A DNA stretch of 64,000 nucleotides from NCBI GenBank assembly GCA_903912525.1, contig CAIWHK010000009.1:1-64000 (forward strand), written 5' to 3'. The number at the start of each line of letters is the position of its first letter. Positions within the stretch are counted from its first letter, which is position 1. A program made the position numbers and the translations under genes. The DNA is from an uncultured bacterium. GTDB taxonomy: Bacteria; Krumholzibacteriota; Krumholzibacteriia; LZORAL124-64-63. The notes below the pieces were generated by a model. The model saw nothing but the letters and a program-made list of their open reading frames with translations. It made no database searches and was not told the DNA's origin. Below, piece after piece: positions 17,099-25,546 of the stretch.

Positions 17099-18490
17099 AT
17101 GGAACAGCGGTACAGCGACTTCATCATCCGGCTCGCCAACGGCATCAGCCAGAGGCAGATGTACTTCGACACGCACCCGCGCGTGCTGGCCACCGGTCGC
17201 GAGGTCGCCGAACAGCTGACGACGCTGGCGCGCGAGACCGGTGAGGACGCGCTCTCGGTCGGCATCTACGGCGGCCGGTTCGTGCGCAACGGGCACTATC
17301 TGGTCGGGCCGTCCATCGCCGGGCGCGCCCTGATCGACTTCGCCGGGCGCCTGGGCTGCGGGGGCTTCACCTTCAGCCTGCCGCTCGCCGCCGACGACAT
17401 CAACACGTTCTTCCGCCTTGGCGCCGACCGCTCGCAGGCGTATGCCGGGCTGGCCGAGGCCCAGGCGGCCTTTGTCCGGCATGGCCTGTCCGGCATTACG
17501 CTGGCCCGGCCGCTGTGCGAGGACATCGAGGACGACGACGCCGAGTCCGCTCACGAAGCGGATGGCGCCGAACGGCCGGCGACCGACTTCACGCCGCTGG
17601 TCGGCGTCTACCAGGACATGTACGACGCCGTGTCGACCAACGCGCTGACCGTGGGCAACAACGGCGCCATCGACATCAGCCGGGCCCTGGCGGCCGGCCA
17701 GAGCCTGGTCGACCTGACCGAGCACGGCGCCCTGGACGTGATGCAGTTCCTGCGCTACCCGGACTACGACAGCTACACCATCGGCCATTCGGTGCGCGTC
17801 GCGGCGCTGTCCGCGATGGTGGCGCGCGCGCTGGGCTGGCCGGAGCACGTCCTGGCCGAACTGGCCGCCGCCGGGCTGCTGCATGACCTCGGCAAGGGCC
17901 GCATCCCGCCGGAGATCCTGTTCAAGCCCGGCCGGCTGGACGATGAAGAGCGCCGCATCATCGAGACGCACCCCGAACTGGGCGCCCGGCTCCTGCTCGA
18001 CAACGGCGAGAGCAGCGCCCTGATCCTGTCCGCCACCTGGGGACACCACCTGCGGCACGACGGCGGCGGCTACCCGTTGATGCCCGCCTGGCACCTGCCG
18101 GGCATCGTCGCCGAACTGGTCCATGTCTGCGACGTGTTCGAGGCGCTGACGGCGCTGCGGCCCTACAAGCGGCCGATGTCGCCGCGGCATGCGTTCGAGC
18201 TCATGCTGCGCGAGGAGTCGGCTTTCCACCCGCGGCTGCTGGCCACGTTGATCGACACGCTGGGGTTGTACCCGCCGGGCAGCGAGGTGCAGTTGAGCGA
18301 CGCGCGCACGGCGGTGGTCGTCGGCCGCGGAACAGCGCTGGATCGCCCGGTGCTGCGCATCACGCGGGGCATGACCGGCCAGCCGGTCGCGCGCGACGTG
18401 CAGCCGACGCTCGACCTTGCCGGGCGGCCCGACCTGGAGATCGTGGAGATCGTGTCGGTGGGCATGACCGGGGAAGCCCTGCCCTGTTGA
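17099..18490 (+). CDS. HD-GYP domain protein, probable cyclic-dinucleotide phosphodiesterase
   Basis: The 463-residue cytosolic protein has an N-terminal domain of unknown fold (about 1-150), an acidic linker (EDIEDDDAESAHEADG), and an HD-GYP domain from about residue 200. Metal-binding residues are seen in YTIGHSVRVA, LLHDLGKGRIP (the HD pair) and TWGHHLRHDGGGYP, with DVFEALTALRPYKRPMSP after them. HD-GYP enzymes hydrolyse c-di-GMP or related molecules. The spacing HHLRHDGGGYP departs slightly from the classic HHExxDGxGYP: Glu is replaced. The ATG at 17099 is chosen over an in-frame TTG at 17090 that overlaps the upstream gene. Confidence 0.85.
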   Translation: MEQRYSDFIIRLANGISQRQMYFDTHPRVLATGREVAEQLTTLARETGEDALSVGIYGGRFVRNGHYLVGPSIAGRALIDFAGRLGCGGFTFSLPLAADDINTFFRLGADRSQAYAGLAEAQAAFVRHGLSGITLARPLCEDIEDDDAESAHEADGAERPATDFTPLVGVYQDMYDAVSTNALTVGNNGAIDISRALAAGQSLVDLTEHGALDVMQFLRYPDYDSYTIGHSVRVAALSAMVARALGWPEHVLAELAAAGLLHDLGKGRIPPEILFKPGRLDDEERRIIETHPELGARLLLDNGESSALILSATWGHHLRHDGGGYPLMPAWHLPGIVAELVHVCDVFEALTALRPYKRPMSPRHAFELMLREESAFHPRLLATLIDTLGLYPPGSEVQLSDARTAVVVGRGTALDRPVLRITRGMTGQPVARDVQPTLDLAGRPDLEIVEIVSVGMTGEALPC

Positions 18491-18535
18491 GCCCGGGTCC
18501 CCGGCCATGGAGCGACTTCTGGACGACGCGCGACA

Positions 18536-20422
18536 CTAGCTGGTGCAGGTGGCGGCTTCCGTCGGTGCCTCGTTGACGCCGTTCGCGGCCTTCGCCTTCA
18601 CCTGCGCGCTGCGCGCCGGCAACGCCGGATCCGCCGGCAGCGGCTGGAAATGCCGGTCCGGGTCGAAGCCGCCCGCCAGGAGCGCCCCCAGTTCCAGCTC
18701 GCCGCTGAACGGCGTCCCGGACGGGATCCCCCACTTCGCCTTGAACACGGACCACTGGCGACGCAGCATCGCCTCGTGCTCGACGGCCTCGACAGCCGGC
18801 GCATGGTTGCCGAGGCGATGGACGAAGACGTCGCGCACGACCAGGCTGCGGTAACCGGCCAGGTGGGCGCGCAGGCAGTAGTCGTTGTCCTCGTGGTTAC
18901 CCAGGCTGAACACTTCGTCCAGGCCGCCGATGCGCGCCAGGAGCTCCCGCTTGACCAGCAGGCAGGTGCCCATCAGGCGCAACGTCTGCTCGACGTCACC
19001 GGCGTTAGCGGTCGCCACCTTGGCGGCAAAGTCGTCCAGGCCCGCCAGGCTCTCCTGGTCGTAGGCCATCCGTTCCAGCTTCCGCATCACCGCCGTGTCG
19101 TTGGTGACCGGGCCGAGCAGGCCGGCGCGCGGCTGGCGCTCGGCGGCGTCGAGCAGGCGCTCGAGCCAGTCGGGCGTCACGACGACGTCGCTGCCCAGCA
19201 GCACGAGGTGGCGTCCGTGCGCGGCGGCCAGGCCCACGTTGCACGCGCGCGCGAAGCCGAGGTTGTCGCCGTTGAGGATCACGCGCACCCGCTTGTGGTC
19301 GCGGGCCAGCCCCTGCAGGTAGTCGGGCGTGCCGTCGGTGCTGCCGTTGTCGACGAAGACCAGTTCGTGCCGGGGATCGGTGTGCGACAGCAGCGCCTCG
19401 ACGCACAGGCGCGTGCCGTCCAGGGCATTGCAGGTCGGGACGATGACCGACGCCACCGGCGCCATGGCGCCCGTGTCGGGCGTGCCGGGGTTGCGGCCGT
19501 GGTGGTAGCTGCCGTACGGGAAGGCCAGGCTGGGTTCGACCCACGGGCGGATGCCGCCGTCGTCCTGGGGCAGCACGCCGCCGTCCTCGGGCACGATGAA
19601 GTCGGGGCGCACGCGGTCGAGCCACGTCGCCGTGAGCAGGACCTGGTCGTCGGCGGCGGTCAGTTCCTGGTGGCGCGGGTCGAGATCGGGATCGTTCTCG
19701 GCGGTGCGCAGGCGCGTCATCACGCTCTCGGGGCGATAGACGCACAGCCAGCCGCGCGCGCCAAGGCGCAGGCTCAGGTCCAGGCCGGCAGTCTCGCCGT
19801 CGGCCATCGGCTTGGCGCGCGAGAACTCGCGGCCAAGGCACTCGTCGAAGCCGCCCACGGCGAAGAACGCGGCGGCGCGGACCATCAGCGCCTCGCCCGC
19901 CAGCCCCTGCACCGCGAGCGGGCGCAGCGACCCGGTGCTGTCGGCCGGGCGGCCGGCATGCAGGCTGCGGCCGGACAGGCGCGTGCGGCGCGGCGCGTCC
20001 CACTTCAGCAGCGCCAGGCCGGCGTGGTCGATGCGACCGTCCTGCAGGATGACCTTGCCGGCGACAGCGCCGACCAGCGGGTCGCGCTCCATCGTCTCGA
20101 GCAGGGGCACGGACCAGTGCGGGCCGACCACCACGCCGGGGTCCATGAACATCAGGTAACGGCCGCGCGAGGCGCGGGCGCCACGGTTGCGGGCGGCCGT
20201 GCGGCCCTCGTTCGCATCGTCGCTGACCAGTCTCAGGTGCGGGTTGTCAGCCAGCCCGGACAGGAACTGGGCGGTGCCGTCGGTCGAACCCTGGTCGACC
20301 ACGATCACCTCATGCGCCTGCGCCGGCGGTTGGTCCCGCAGCGTGATCAATGTGAACTTCAAGGCGTTCAACTGGTTGCGGCAGACGATGACGACGGACA
20401 GCAGCGGCCCGGGAGCGATCAT
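18536..20422 (-). CDS. Tandem GT2-family glycosyltransferase
   Basis: The 628-residue cytosolic protein has two GT-A domains of family GT2. The first opens LLSVVIVCRNQLNALKFTL with VVDQGSTDGT; the second opens VASVIVPTCNALDGTRLC with FVDNGSTDGTPDYL, followed by NLGFARACNVGL and LLGSDVVVTPDWL, where the DxD motif is not classical. GGFDECLG and GGLDEVFSLGNHEDNDYC are the typical acceptor-site segments. Such tandem proteins build polysaccharide or decorate cell-surface glycans. The ATG at 20422, directly before the first domain, is used; the frame is open 270 bp further but that part is Arg/Pro-rich and lacks family likeness. Confidence 0.88.
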   Translation of the reverse strand: MIAPGPLLSVVIVCRNQLNALKFTLITLRDQPPAQAHEVIVVDQGSTDGTAQFLSGLADNPHLRLVSDDANEGRTAARNRGARASRGRYLMFMDPGVVVGPHWSVPLLETMERDPLVGAVAGKVILQDGRIDHAGLALLKWDAPRRTRLSGRSLHAGRPADSTGSLRPLAVQGLAGEALMVRAAAFFAVGGFDECLGREFSRAKPMADGETAGLDLSLRLGARGWLCVYRPESVMTRLRTAENDPDLDPRHQELTAADDQVLLTATWLDRVRPDFIVPEDGGVLPQDDGGIRPWVEPSLAFPYGSYHHGRNPGTPDTGAMAPVASVIVPTCNALDGTRLCVEALLSHTDPRHELVFVDNGSTDGTPDYLQGLARDHKRVRVILNGDNLGFARACNVGLAAAHGRHLVLLGSDVVVTPDWLERLLDAAERQPRAGLLGPVTNDTAVMRKLERMAYDQESLAGLDDFAAKVATANAGDVEQTLRLMGTCLLVKRELLARIGGLDEVFSLGNHEDNDYCLRAHLAGYRSLVVRDVFVHRLGNHAPAVEAVEHEAMLRRQWSVFKAKWGIPSGTPFSGELELGALLAGGFDPDRHFQPLPADPALPARSAQVKAKAANGVNEAPTEAATCTS

Positions 20423-20740
20423 ATCGACTCTCCTGATCGGCGGTAAGGTCGGGAAGACAAGGCGCCTGCGAACGTGATGCAAGCGACGGACCGGGGGCGG
20501 CGTCGGGCAGATGATGCCGGGGAGGATGTGCCGGGAACCGATCGGCATCGCGACCGAAAAGTGGACGGATTCGGTTCCGACTCGCCTGGACGATCGGGGT
20601 GAACAAAACGGGCGTCCGTCGGGTAGGGCGCCGATGTCGTGCCCGGCTTTGGCGTTGCCCGGTATCCCCCGCGCAGGTAACGTGTGGGGCATGAAACCCG
20701 ACAGCTGATCGAACGCCCGCCATCACAAGGAGTTTGAACC
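20423..20740. other. Divergent intergenic region
   Basis: The 318-bp region lies between the divergent GT2 and YqjD-like genes and must hold both promoters. I see an 8-bp inverted repeat GGAACCGA/TCGGTTCC with about 35 bp between arms, and an AAGGAG ribosome binding site before the plus-strand gene. No gene or clear promoter pair could be read. Confidence 0.35.
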
Positions 20741-21070
20741 ATGACCGATCCCACGCCGAGAGACGCCGCCCGCCCCGTGACGCCCGAGGACATCCTCGAG
20801 GACCTGCGCGCCGTCGTGCGCGACGCCGAGGCGCTGCTGCGCGCCACCGAGGGCCAGGCCGGCGACAAGATCAACGAGGTGCGCGATCGCGTGCGCGGCA
20901 CGCTGGACGAAGCGCGCGAACGCATCAAGGAAGCGGGCGTCGACGCCGGCGTGCGCACGCGCGCGGCCGCCCGCACGGCCGACAATTACGTGCACGAGAA
21001 CCCGTGGCTGGTCATCGGCGTCGCCGCCGGCCTGGGCTACCTGATCGGCCGCGTCGGCCGGAGGGACTAG
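20741..21070 (+). CDS. DUF883/YqjD-ElaB-like membrane-anchored protein
   Basis: A 109-residue protein with a long charged amphipathic helix (ILEDLRAVVRDAEALLRATEGQ... RVRGTLDEARERIKEAG) followed by a C-terminal membrane helix with ENPWLVIGVAAGLGYLIGRVG, the hallmark of the YqjD/ElaB family. In E. coli these tail-anchored inner-membrane proteins bind ribosomes in stationary phase. An AAGGAG site lies before the ATG. It starts a three-gene set equivalent to E. coli yqjD-yqjE-yqjK. Confidence 0.88.
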   Translation: MTDPTPRDAARPVTPEDILEDLRAVVRDAEALLRATEGQAGDKINEVRDRVRGTLDEARERIKEAGVDAGVRTRAAARTADNYVHENPWLVIGVAAGLGYLIGRVGRRD

Positions 21071-21072
21071 GC

Positions 21073-21480
21073 GTGGACGACCATCTGGACGATGGCCCCG
21101 CCGAGGAAGCGTCGCGCGGCCTCTTCGCGTCGCTGCGTTCGCTGATCGACCGCGTCCTGGCGGTGCTGCAGACCCGCGGCGAACTGCTGTCGACCGAGCT
21201 CGAGGAAGAAGTCACGCGCCTGGTCGGCATGCTGGTGTGGTCGTTCGCGGGCGTGTTCGCGGCGATCGTCGGCCTCTGCTTCGTGGGCGTGGCGATCCTG
21301 CTCGCCGCGCCGGCGAACTGGCGCGTGCCGGTGGCGATCGTGTTCGCCGTCGCCTTCCTGGGCGTCGCGCTGGCGGGCTGGCTCTCCATCCGCCGCATCG
21401 CACGCGCCAAGCCGCGCCCGTTCGACGCCAGCCTGGGCGAGCTCGACAAGGACCTGCAGAAGCTGCGGAGCAAGCGGTGA
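21073..21480 (+). CDS. YqjE-like (holin-superfamily) membrane protein
   Basis: This 135-residue protein has a cytoplasmic amphipathic N-terminus (LFASLRSLIDRVLAVLQTRGELLSTELEEEVTRL) followed by two membrane helices (about residues 54-78 and 84-105) and a charged tail, which is the layout of YqjE and Holin-X-type proteins. It is probably an inner-membrane protein of unknown function; lysis is not implied. The GTG at 21073 lies two bases after the stop of the YqjD-like gene, so translation is likely coupled. Its stop overlaps the start of the next gene by four bases. Confidence 0.82.
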   Translation: MDDHLDDGPAEEASRGLFASLRSLIDRVLAVLQTRGELLSTELEEEVTRLVGMLVWSFAGVFAAIVGLCFVGVAILLAAPANWRVPVAIVFAVAFLGVALAGWLSIRRIARAKPRPFDASLGELDKDLQKLRSKR

Positions 21481-21797
21481 GCGGGCGCGCGCAGGAACTG
21501 GCGCTCCGGCGCCGGGAACTGGTCGCCCTTTCGGGCGTCCAGCGCGACGCCGTCGGCACGACGTTCAGCGACATCGAGCGCCGGCTCGGCTTCGTGGAGA
21601 TCGGCTTGTCGATGGCGCGGCGCGTCCATCGCCACCGCGCGCTGCTGGGCGCGTTTACCATCTGGTCGGTGGTGGCGCCCGCGGCGGCCAAGCTGTGGGT
21701 GCGGCGGCTGGGCTGGTGGATACCGCTCGGGATCGAGGGGTTCAAGCTGGCGAAGACGCTTGCCGGGGCGCGGCATGGGGCGCGGGTCGAGGGCTGA
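21477..21797 (+). CDS. YqjK-like small protein
   Basis: A 106-residue protein starting with GTG in a GTGA overlap with the previous gene. The first half is a charged helix (AQELALRRRELVALSGVQRDAVGTTFSDIERRL), as in YqjK, where the motif RRxxLL..SxxQR is typical. The second half carries a weakly hydrophobic region (LLGAFTIWSVVAPAAAKLWVRRLGWWIPLGIEGF). Order and overlap with the two upstream genes make the yqjDEK assignment more convincing than the sequence alone. A GC hairpin follows at once. Confidence 0.65.
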   Translation: MSGRAQELALRRRELVALSGVQRDAVGTTFSDIERRLGFVEIGLSMARRVHRHRALLGAFTIWSVVAPAAAKLWVRRLGWWIPLGIEGFKLAKTLAGARHGARVEG

Positions 21798-21815
21798 GGG
21801 GGCGAAAACGCCCCC
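21798..21815 (+). terminator. GC-rich hairpin after the yqjDEK-like genes
   Basis: GGGGGCG and CGCCCCC form a perfect 7-bp stem around AAAA directly after the stop. No U tract follows, so it may be a weak or Rho-assisted terminator or a 3'-end stabiliser. Confidence 0.45.
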
Positions 21816-21853
21816 AACCTGACCCTCCCCCGTCCCCTCCTCGACTTGTGAAA

Positions 21854-21871
21854 TAAATAACTTGTTATTTA
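21854..21871. promoter_or_regulatory. 18-bp palindrome upstream of nrfHA, candidate operator
   Basis: TAAATAAC, TT, GTTATTTA is a perfect inverted repeat in the only AT-rich patch before nrfH, 62 bp ahead of its ATG. It fits the symmetry of a dimeric regulator site. It does not match the FNR consensus (TTGATnnnnATCAA). A TTGTGA half-site like that of CRP/HcpR-type regulators lies just upstream at 21846. Control of nrfHA by oxygen, nitrite or nitric oxide is an inference. Confidence 0.5.
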
Positions 21872-21933
21872 GATAAAGATGTCCGATTATGCCCTCACGC
21901 GCAAGCGACGGCACCGGCCGGGAAGGGAGGCAT

Positions 21934-22377
21934 ATGGGACTGATACTGGCGATCCTGCTCGGTGGGTTGGTGGGCCTCGGCGGCTCGACGTTCATCTACG
22001 GCAAGGGACTCTCCTACTTCTCGAACGACCCGCAGTCCTGCAAGAACTGCCACATCATGAACGACCAGTACGATGGCTGGCTGAAGTCGAGCCATCACGC
22101 CGTGGCGACCTGCAACGACTGCCACTCGCCGCATGCCCTGCTGCCCAAGTTGATGACCAAGGCCGACAACGGCTTCTGGCATTCCAAGGGCTTCACGCTG
22201 CAGGACTTCCCCGAGCCCATCCGTATCCGCCCGCACAACCGGCAGGTGCTCAACCGCAACTGCATGGAGTGCCACCACGAGCTGGTCGCGGACGTCGTCG
22301 CCGCCCACGGGGATGACGACACGCGCTTCGACTGCATCCGCTGCCACGTTGCGTCCGGGCACGGCCCCGAGCGCTAG
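21934..22377 (+). CDS. nrfH: NrfH, tetrahaem cytochrome c quinol dehydrogenase
   Basis: The 147-residue protein is the NapC/NirT-family membrane anchor that takes electrons from menaquinol and passes them to NrfA. One N-terminal membrane helix (LILAILLGGLVGLGGSTFIY) is followed by four CxxCH motifs: CKNCH, CNDCH, CMECH and CIRCH. CKNCHIMNDQYDGW carries the Met that ligates haem 1 in NrfH, and the length fits the family. The ATG at 21934 follows GAAGGGAGG. nrfA starts 12 bp after the stop. Confidence 0.94.
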   Translation: MGLILAILLGGLVGLGGSTFIYGKGLSYFSNDPQSCKNCHIMNDQYDGWLKSSHHAVATCNDCHSPHALLPKLMTKADNGFWHSKGFTLQDFPEPIRIRPHNRQVLNRNCMECHHELVADVVAAHGDDDTRFDCIRCHVASGHGPER

Positions 22378-22389
22378 AAGGAGATCACG

Positions 22390-23889
22390 ATGAAGATGAG
22401 GTACATCCTTGTCGCGACCGGCACTGCCCTGGCGATGGTCGGCCTGTTCGCGCTGCGCGACAACATGTCCGCGCGCAAGACCGAGGCGAAGACGACCGTC
22501 TTCAAGCTGGTGGACCTGACCGAGCGCACGACCGACCCGGCCGAGTGGGGCAAGAACTTCCCCCGCCAGTACGACAGCTACAAGCGCACGGTCGACATGG
22601 AGCGCACGCGCTACGGCGGCAGCGAGGCGGACCCGTCCGCGGTCGGCGCCGAGGACGTGCACAAGACGACCAGCAACATCGAGCGCGACCCGCGGCTCAA
22701 GACGATGTGGAACGGCTACGCCTTCGCCATCGACTTCCGCGAGGACCGGGGCCACGCCTACATGCTGCACGACCAGCGCGAGACCGACCGCGTGCTCAAG
22801 AAGCCGCAGGTGGGCGCCTGCCTGCACTGCCACGCCTCGATCACCGTGGCCTACCGCGAGGCGGGCATCGCGGCCGGCGCGCCCGGCACGATTGACGAGC
22901 CCCTGCTCGGCGCCAACGGCCAGGCCCAGCTGATGAAGGGCTTCCCGATCATCTCGGCGCTGCCCTACGAGGAGGCGTCGAAGAAGGTCGAGCACCCGGT
23001 AACCTGCCTGGACTGCCACGACCCGGCCTCGAACCAGCTGCGCATCACGCGGCCCGGCCTGCTGAACGGGCTGGCCGTGCTCGCGGCCAGCGAAGATCCC
23101 GTGCCGCACCTGGAGTCGGTCGGGAAGTGGCGCGCCGGCGATCGCGCCAAGCCGTATGACCCGAACACGCTGGCCAGCCGCCAGGAACTGCGTTCGCTGG
23201 TCTGCGCCCAGTGCCATGTGGAGTACTACTGCGCGTCCAAGGAGACGCTGTTCTTCCCCTGGAACAAGGGCCTGAAGGTGGAGCAGATCGAGGCCGTCTA
23301 CGACGAGCACAAGTTCCCCGACGGCGCGCCCTTCTTCGACTTCAAGCACAAACAGAGCGGGGCCGCGGCCTACAAGGCCCAGCACCCGGAGTTCGAGATG
23401 TGGAGCCAGGGCGTGCACGCGCGCGCCGGCGTGGCCTGCGCCGACTGCCACATGCCGTACATCCGCGAAGGCGCCATGAAAGTCAGCGACCACCATGTGC
23501 GCAGCCCGCTGCTGAACGACGCCAAGGCCTGCCAGGTCTGCCACCGGCAGTCGGCCGCAGAGCTGACCGCCCGCGTGCACATCATCCAGGACCGCACCGC
23601 GGCCCTGATGGGGCGCGCCCTGGACGCGGTCGTCGCCCTGATCGGCGAGACCGAGGCCGCGATGGCCGCCGGCGCCACCGACGAGCAGCTGGCTGAGGCG
23701 CGTGGCCTGCAGAAGAAGGCCCAGTTCCGCGTCGACTTCGTCAACGCCGAGAACTCGATGGGCTTCCACGCCCCGCAGGAGGCGGCGCGCATCCTGGGCG
23801 AAGCCATCGACTACGCGCAGCAGGGTCGGTTGAGCCTGGCCAGGCTCGGTCTGCCGGCGGCGGCGAAGCAGGTGGCGGCCGCGAAATAG
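22390..23889 (+). CDS. nrfA: NrfA, ammonia-forming cytochrome c nitrite reductase (CxxCH type)
   Basis: The 499-residue pentahaem enzyme reduces nitrite to ammonium with six electrons at the periplasmic side. An N-terminal hydrophobic segment (residues 5-22) acts as signal or anchor. Haem motifs in order are CLHCH (144-148), CLDCH, CAQCH, CADCH and CQVCH. The catalytic surroundings are intact: CAQCHVEYYC with the active-site Tyr, KAQHPEFEMW with the KxQH motif, and WSQGVHARAGV with the catalytic His. The active-site haem uses CxxCH where E. coli NrfA has CxxCK, so the proximal ligand is His rather than Lys. It is the last gene of the nrfHA operon. Confidence 0.95.
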   Translation: MKMRYILVATGTALAMVGLFALRDNMSARKTEAKTTVFKLVDLTERTTDPAEWGKNFPRQYDSYKRTVDMERTRYGGSEADPSAVGAEDVHKTTSNIERDPRLKTMWNGYAFAIDFREDRGHAYMLHDQRETDRVLKKPQVGACLHCHASITVAYREAGIAAGAPGTIDEPLLGANGQAQLMKGFPIISALPYEEASKKVEHPVTCLDCHDPASNQLRITRPGLLNGLAVLAASEDPVPHLESVGKWRAGDRAKPYDPNTLASRQELRSLVCAQCHVEYYCASKETLFFPWNKGLKVEQIEAVYDEHKFPDGAPFFDFKHKQSGAAAYKAQHPEFEMWSQGVHARAGVACADCHMPYIREGAMKVSDHHVRSPLLNDAKACQVCHRQSAAELTARVHIIQDRTAALMGRALDAVVALIGETEAAMAAGATDEQLAEARGLQKKAQFRVDFVNAENSMGFHAPQEAARILGEAIDYAQQGRLSLARLGLPAAAKQVAAAK

Positions 23890-23943
23890 GGCTCGTCATG
23901 ACGTGATGTGGGCTGCTGCTTCCACGCGGGCAGTCCCGACTGG

Positions 23944-23973
23944 CGGCCGCGCTTCCGGCAGGAGGCGCGGCCG
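23944..23973. terminator. Hairpin between convergent nrfA and SOUL genes
   Basis: CGGCCGCGC pairs with GCGCGGCCG (9 bp, 12-nt loop). It sits between two converging genes and could end transcription from both sides, although no U tract is present. Confidence 0.4.
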
Positions 23974-23988
23974 ACCTATTCCGTGCCG

Positions 23989-24717
23989 CTAGTCCGTGGC
24001 GTGCGGCCTGACCTGCACCTGCACCTCGAGCCACTTGTCGCGGTCACGCCGCTCGGGCCCGTTGTAGTGCAGGGCGCGGACATCCCCGACGGTTTCCCAC
24101 CCGGGATTGACGGCCAGCCACGCCTGCAGTTGCTCCATGCCCTCGCGGACGCGATTGAGCCCGTAGCCACCCTGCAGGCCCAATGACAGGTACGTCGCCG
24201 GCGCCGTGTCCACGACCTTGACCTTCGCGTCGCGGTCATCGACCCCCAGCGGCCCGAGCTCCGGCGAGCGGTACAGGAACGACATCGTCATCGCCTTGAG
24301 CTCCGGCGGCGTGTCGCCGCTGACCGCCATGCCCGCGTAGTCCATCTCGACCGGCGAGGTCATCGCGATGTCGCGGCGCTTGATGTGGTTGAAGAGCGGG
24401 AAGAACGCCAGGTTCATGCCGATGGTCGCGTGGCTGGTCTGCGACGTGACTTCCGCCCGCCGCAGCGACGGATAGGTCTTCAGGTCGATGGCTCCCGGCG
24501 GGGTCGGGGCCGGGTAGCCCTCGGGCAGGGGCGTGGTGATGGCCGCCGTGCCGCTCACCCAGTCACCACCCTGCCGCGTGGCCACCGCTTCCCGGTCACC
24601 ACCTGACCGGATCGCCTGCCCGACGACCGGGACCTCGACGTTGGCCGAAGCCGTCGCGCAGCCCAGCAGCACCAGCGAGGCGGCGGCGGAGGCGACGAGC
24701 GTGTGACGTGCATGCAT
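23989..24717 (-). CDS. SOUL-family haem-binding lipoprotein
   Basis: The 242-residue protein begins with a lipoprotein signal (LVASAAASLVLLGCATA, lipid on Cys at the LLGC box). The mature part has the SOUL/HBP signature: VTSQTSHATIGMNLAFFPLFNHIKRRDIAMTSPVEMDY, a proline-rich turn, TMSFLYRS, and RDAKVKVVDTAPATYLSLGLQGG. SOUL proteins bind haem or related tetrapyrroles; the function of bacterial ones is not settled. Closeness to nrfHA hints at haem metabolism, but it is on the opposite strand. GGAAGGAAG precedes the ATG at 24717. Confidence 0.82.
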   Translation of the reverse strand: MHARHTLVASAAASLVLLGCATASANVEVPVVGQAIRSGGDREAVATRQGGDWVSGTAAITTPLPEGYPAPTPPGAIDLKTYPSLRRAEVTSQTSHATIGMNLAFFPLFNHIKRRDIAMTSPVEMDYAGMAVSGDTPPELKAMTMSFLYRSPELGPLGVDDRDAKVKVVDTAPATYLSLGLQGGYGLNRVREGMEQLQAWLAVNPGWETVGDVRALHYNGPERRDRDKWLEVQVQVRPHATD

Positions 24718-24847
24718 GGTTCCGCTTCCTTCCGGGTTCACGATTCCAGGAGAGACGCACGCGCCCCCGCCGGGAGCGGCCCCGTGGGGAGCCGCCCGAT
24801 TCCGGCGGAGGCGCGGGACACGAACGCGTGCGGCCAACGGCGCGCGC

Positions 24848-25546
24848 CTAGTTCTTGTCGGCCAGGAGCACGGCGCCGAACGGCGCGCCACCGCCGGCGG
24901 CGTCGACCGCCACCGCGGTGCGGATCTGGCCCGCGGTCAGGGCCAGCGCGCCGCTGTCGATGGCGACGGTCGTGGTGTTGGCCGGGCAGATCCGGACCTG
25001 GTAGGAGCCCGCCGGCACCTCGAGGTAGCCCGAGGCGACGGCGAACGGCACGTCGGTCAGGTTCGGCGTGGCGGCGGCAAGGCTGGCGCCCGGAGCGGTC
25101 ACGTAGATGTCGACCAGCGGAGCGCTCGGCGCGCCGTGCGCCAGGCGCACCTTGACGTTGCCCGCAGCCGGGGCCGCGTTGTTGTCCGTCAGCAGCCAGG
25201 GCTCGATCGAGGCCAGGAGGCCGCGGGCGATGACCGTGTAGTCGGCGCCGGCGGCCAGGGTCGGCGTGACGTCGATGACGACGGTCGACGTGCCCGAGGC
25301 GCGCACCTTCAGGTTCCGCGCGCCGGCGGGTACGTCCAGGTAGCCCGAGGCCTGCGTGAAGGTGACGTTGGAAAGCGCGACGGCGCCGTCGACCAGGACG
25401 TCGACGGCCGGGGCGTCGGGGCTGGCGTGCAGCACGCGCACGCGGGCGGTGGACGCGGGCGTCATGGGGCTGTCGTCGTCGCTGCAGCCGGGTGCGACGG
25501 CCAGGGTGGTCACTGTCAGGGCCAGGGCCAGGATGCGCTTGAACAT
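24848..25546 (-). CDS. DUF4397-domain lipoprotein
   Basis: The 232-residue secreted lipoprotein has signal MFKRILALALTVTTLAVAPGC with a lipobox ending in Cys21. Two repeated beta-rich modules follow: ARVRVLHASPDAPAVDVLVDGAVALSNVTF with YLDVPAGARNLKV, and VKVRLAHGAPSAPLVDIYVTA with YLEVPAGSYQVRI. This is the DUF4397 pattern found in secreted proteins of many bacteria, function unknown. It is expressed from a clear sigma-70-like promoter (25649-25677). It lies at the outer surface or periplasm. Confidence 0.85.
   Translation of the reverse strand: MFKRILALALTVTTLAVAPGCSDDDSPMTPASTARVRVLHASPDAPAVDVLVDGAVALSNVTFTQASGYLDVPAGARNLKVRASGTSTVVIDVTPTLAAGADYTVIARGLLASIEPWLLTDNNAAPAAGNVKVRLAHGAPSAPLVDIYVTAPGASLAAATPNLTDVPFAVASGYLEVPAGSYQVRICPANTTTVAIDSGALALTAGQIRTAVAVDAAGGGAPFGAVLLADKN

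Noticed and set aside
21073-21480. Phage holin or lysis cassette
   Set aside because: The holin-like membrane protein sits in a yqjDEK-type set, with no endolysin or phage genes around it.
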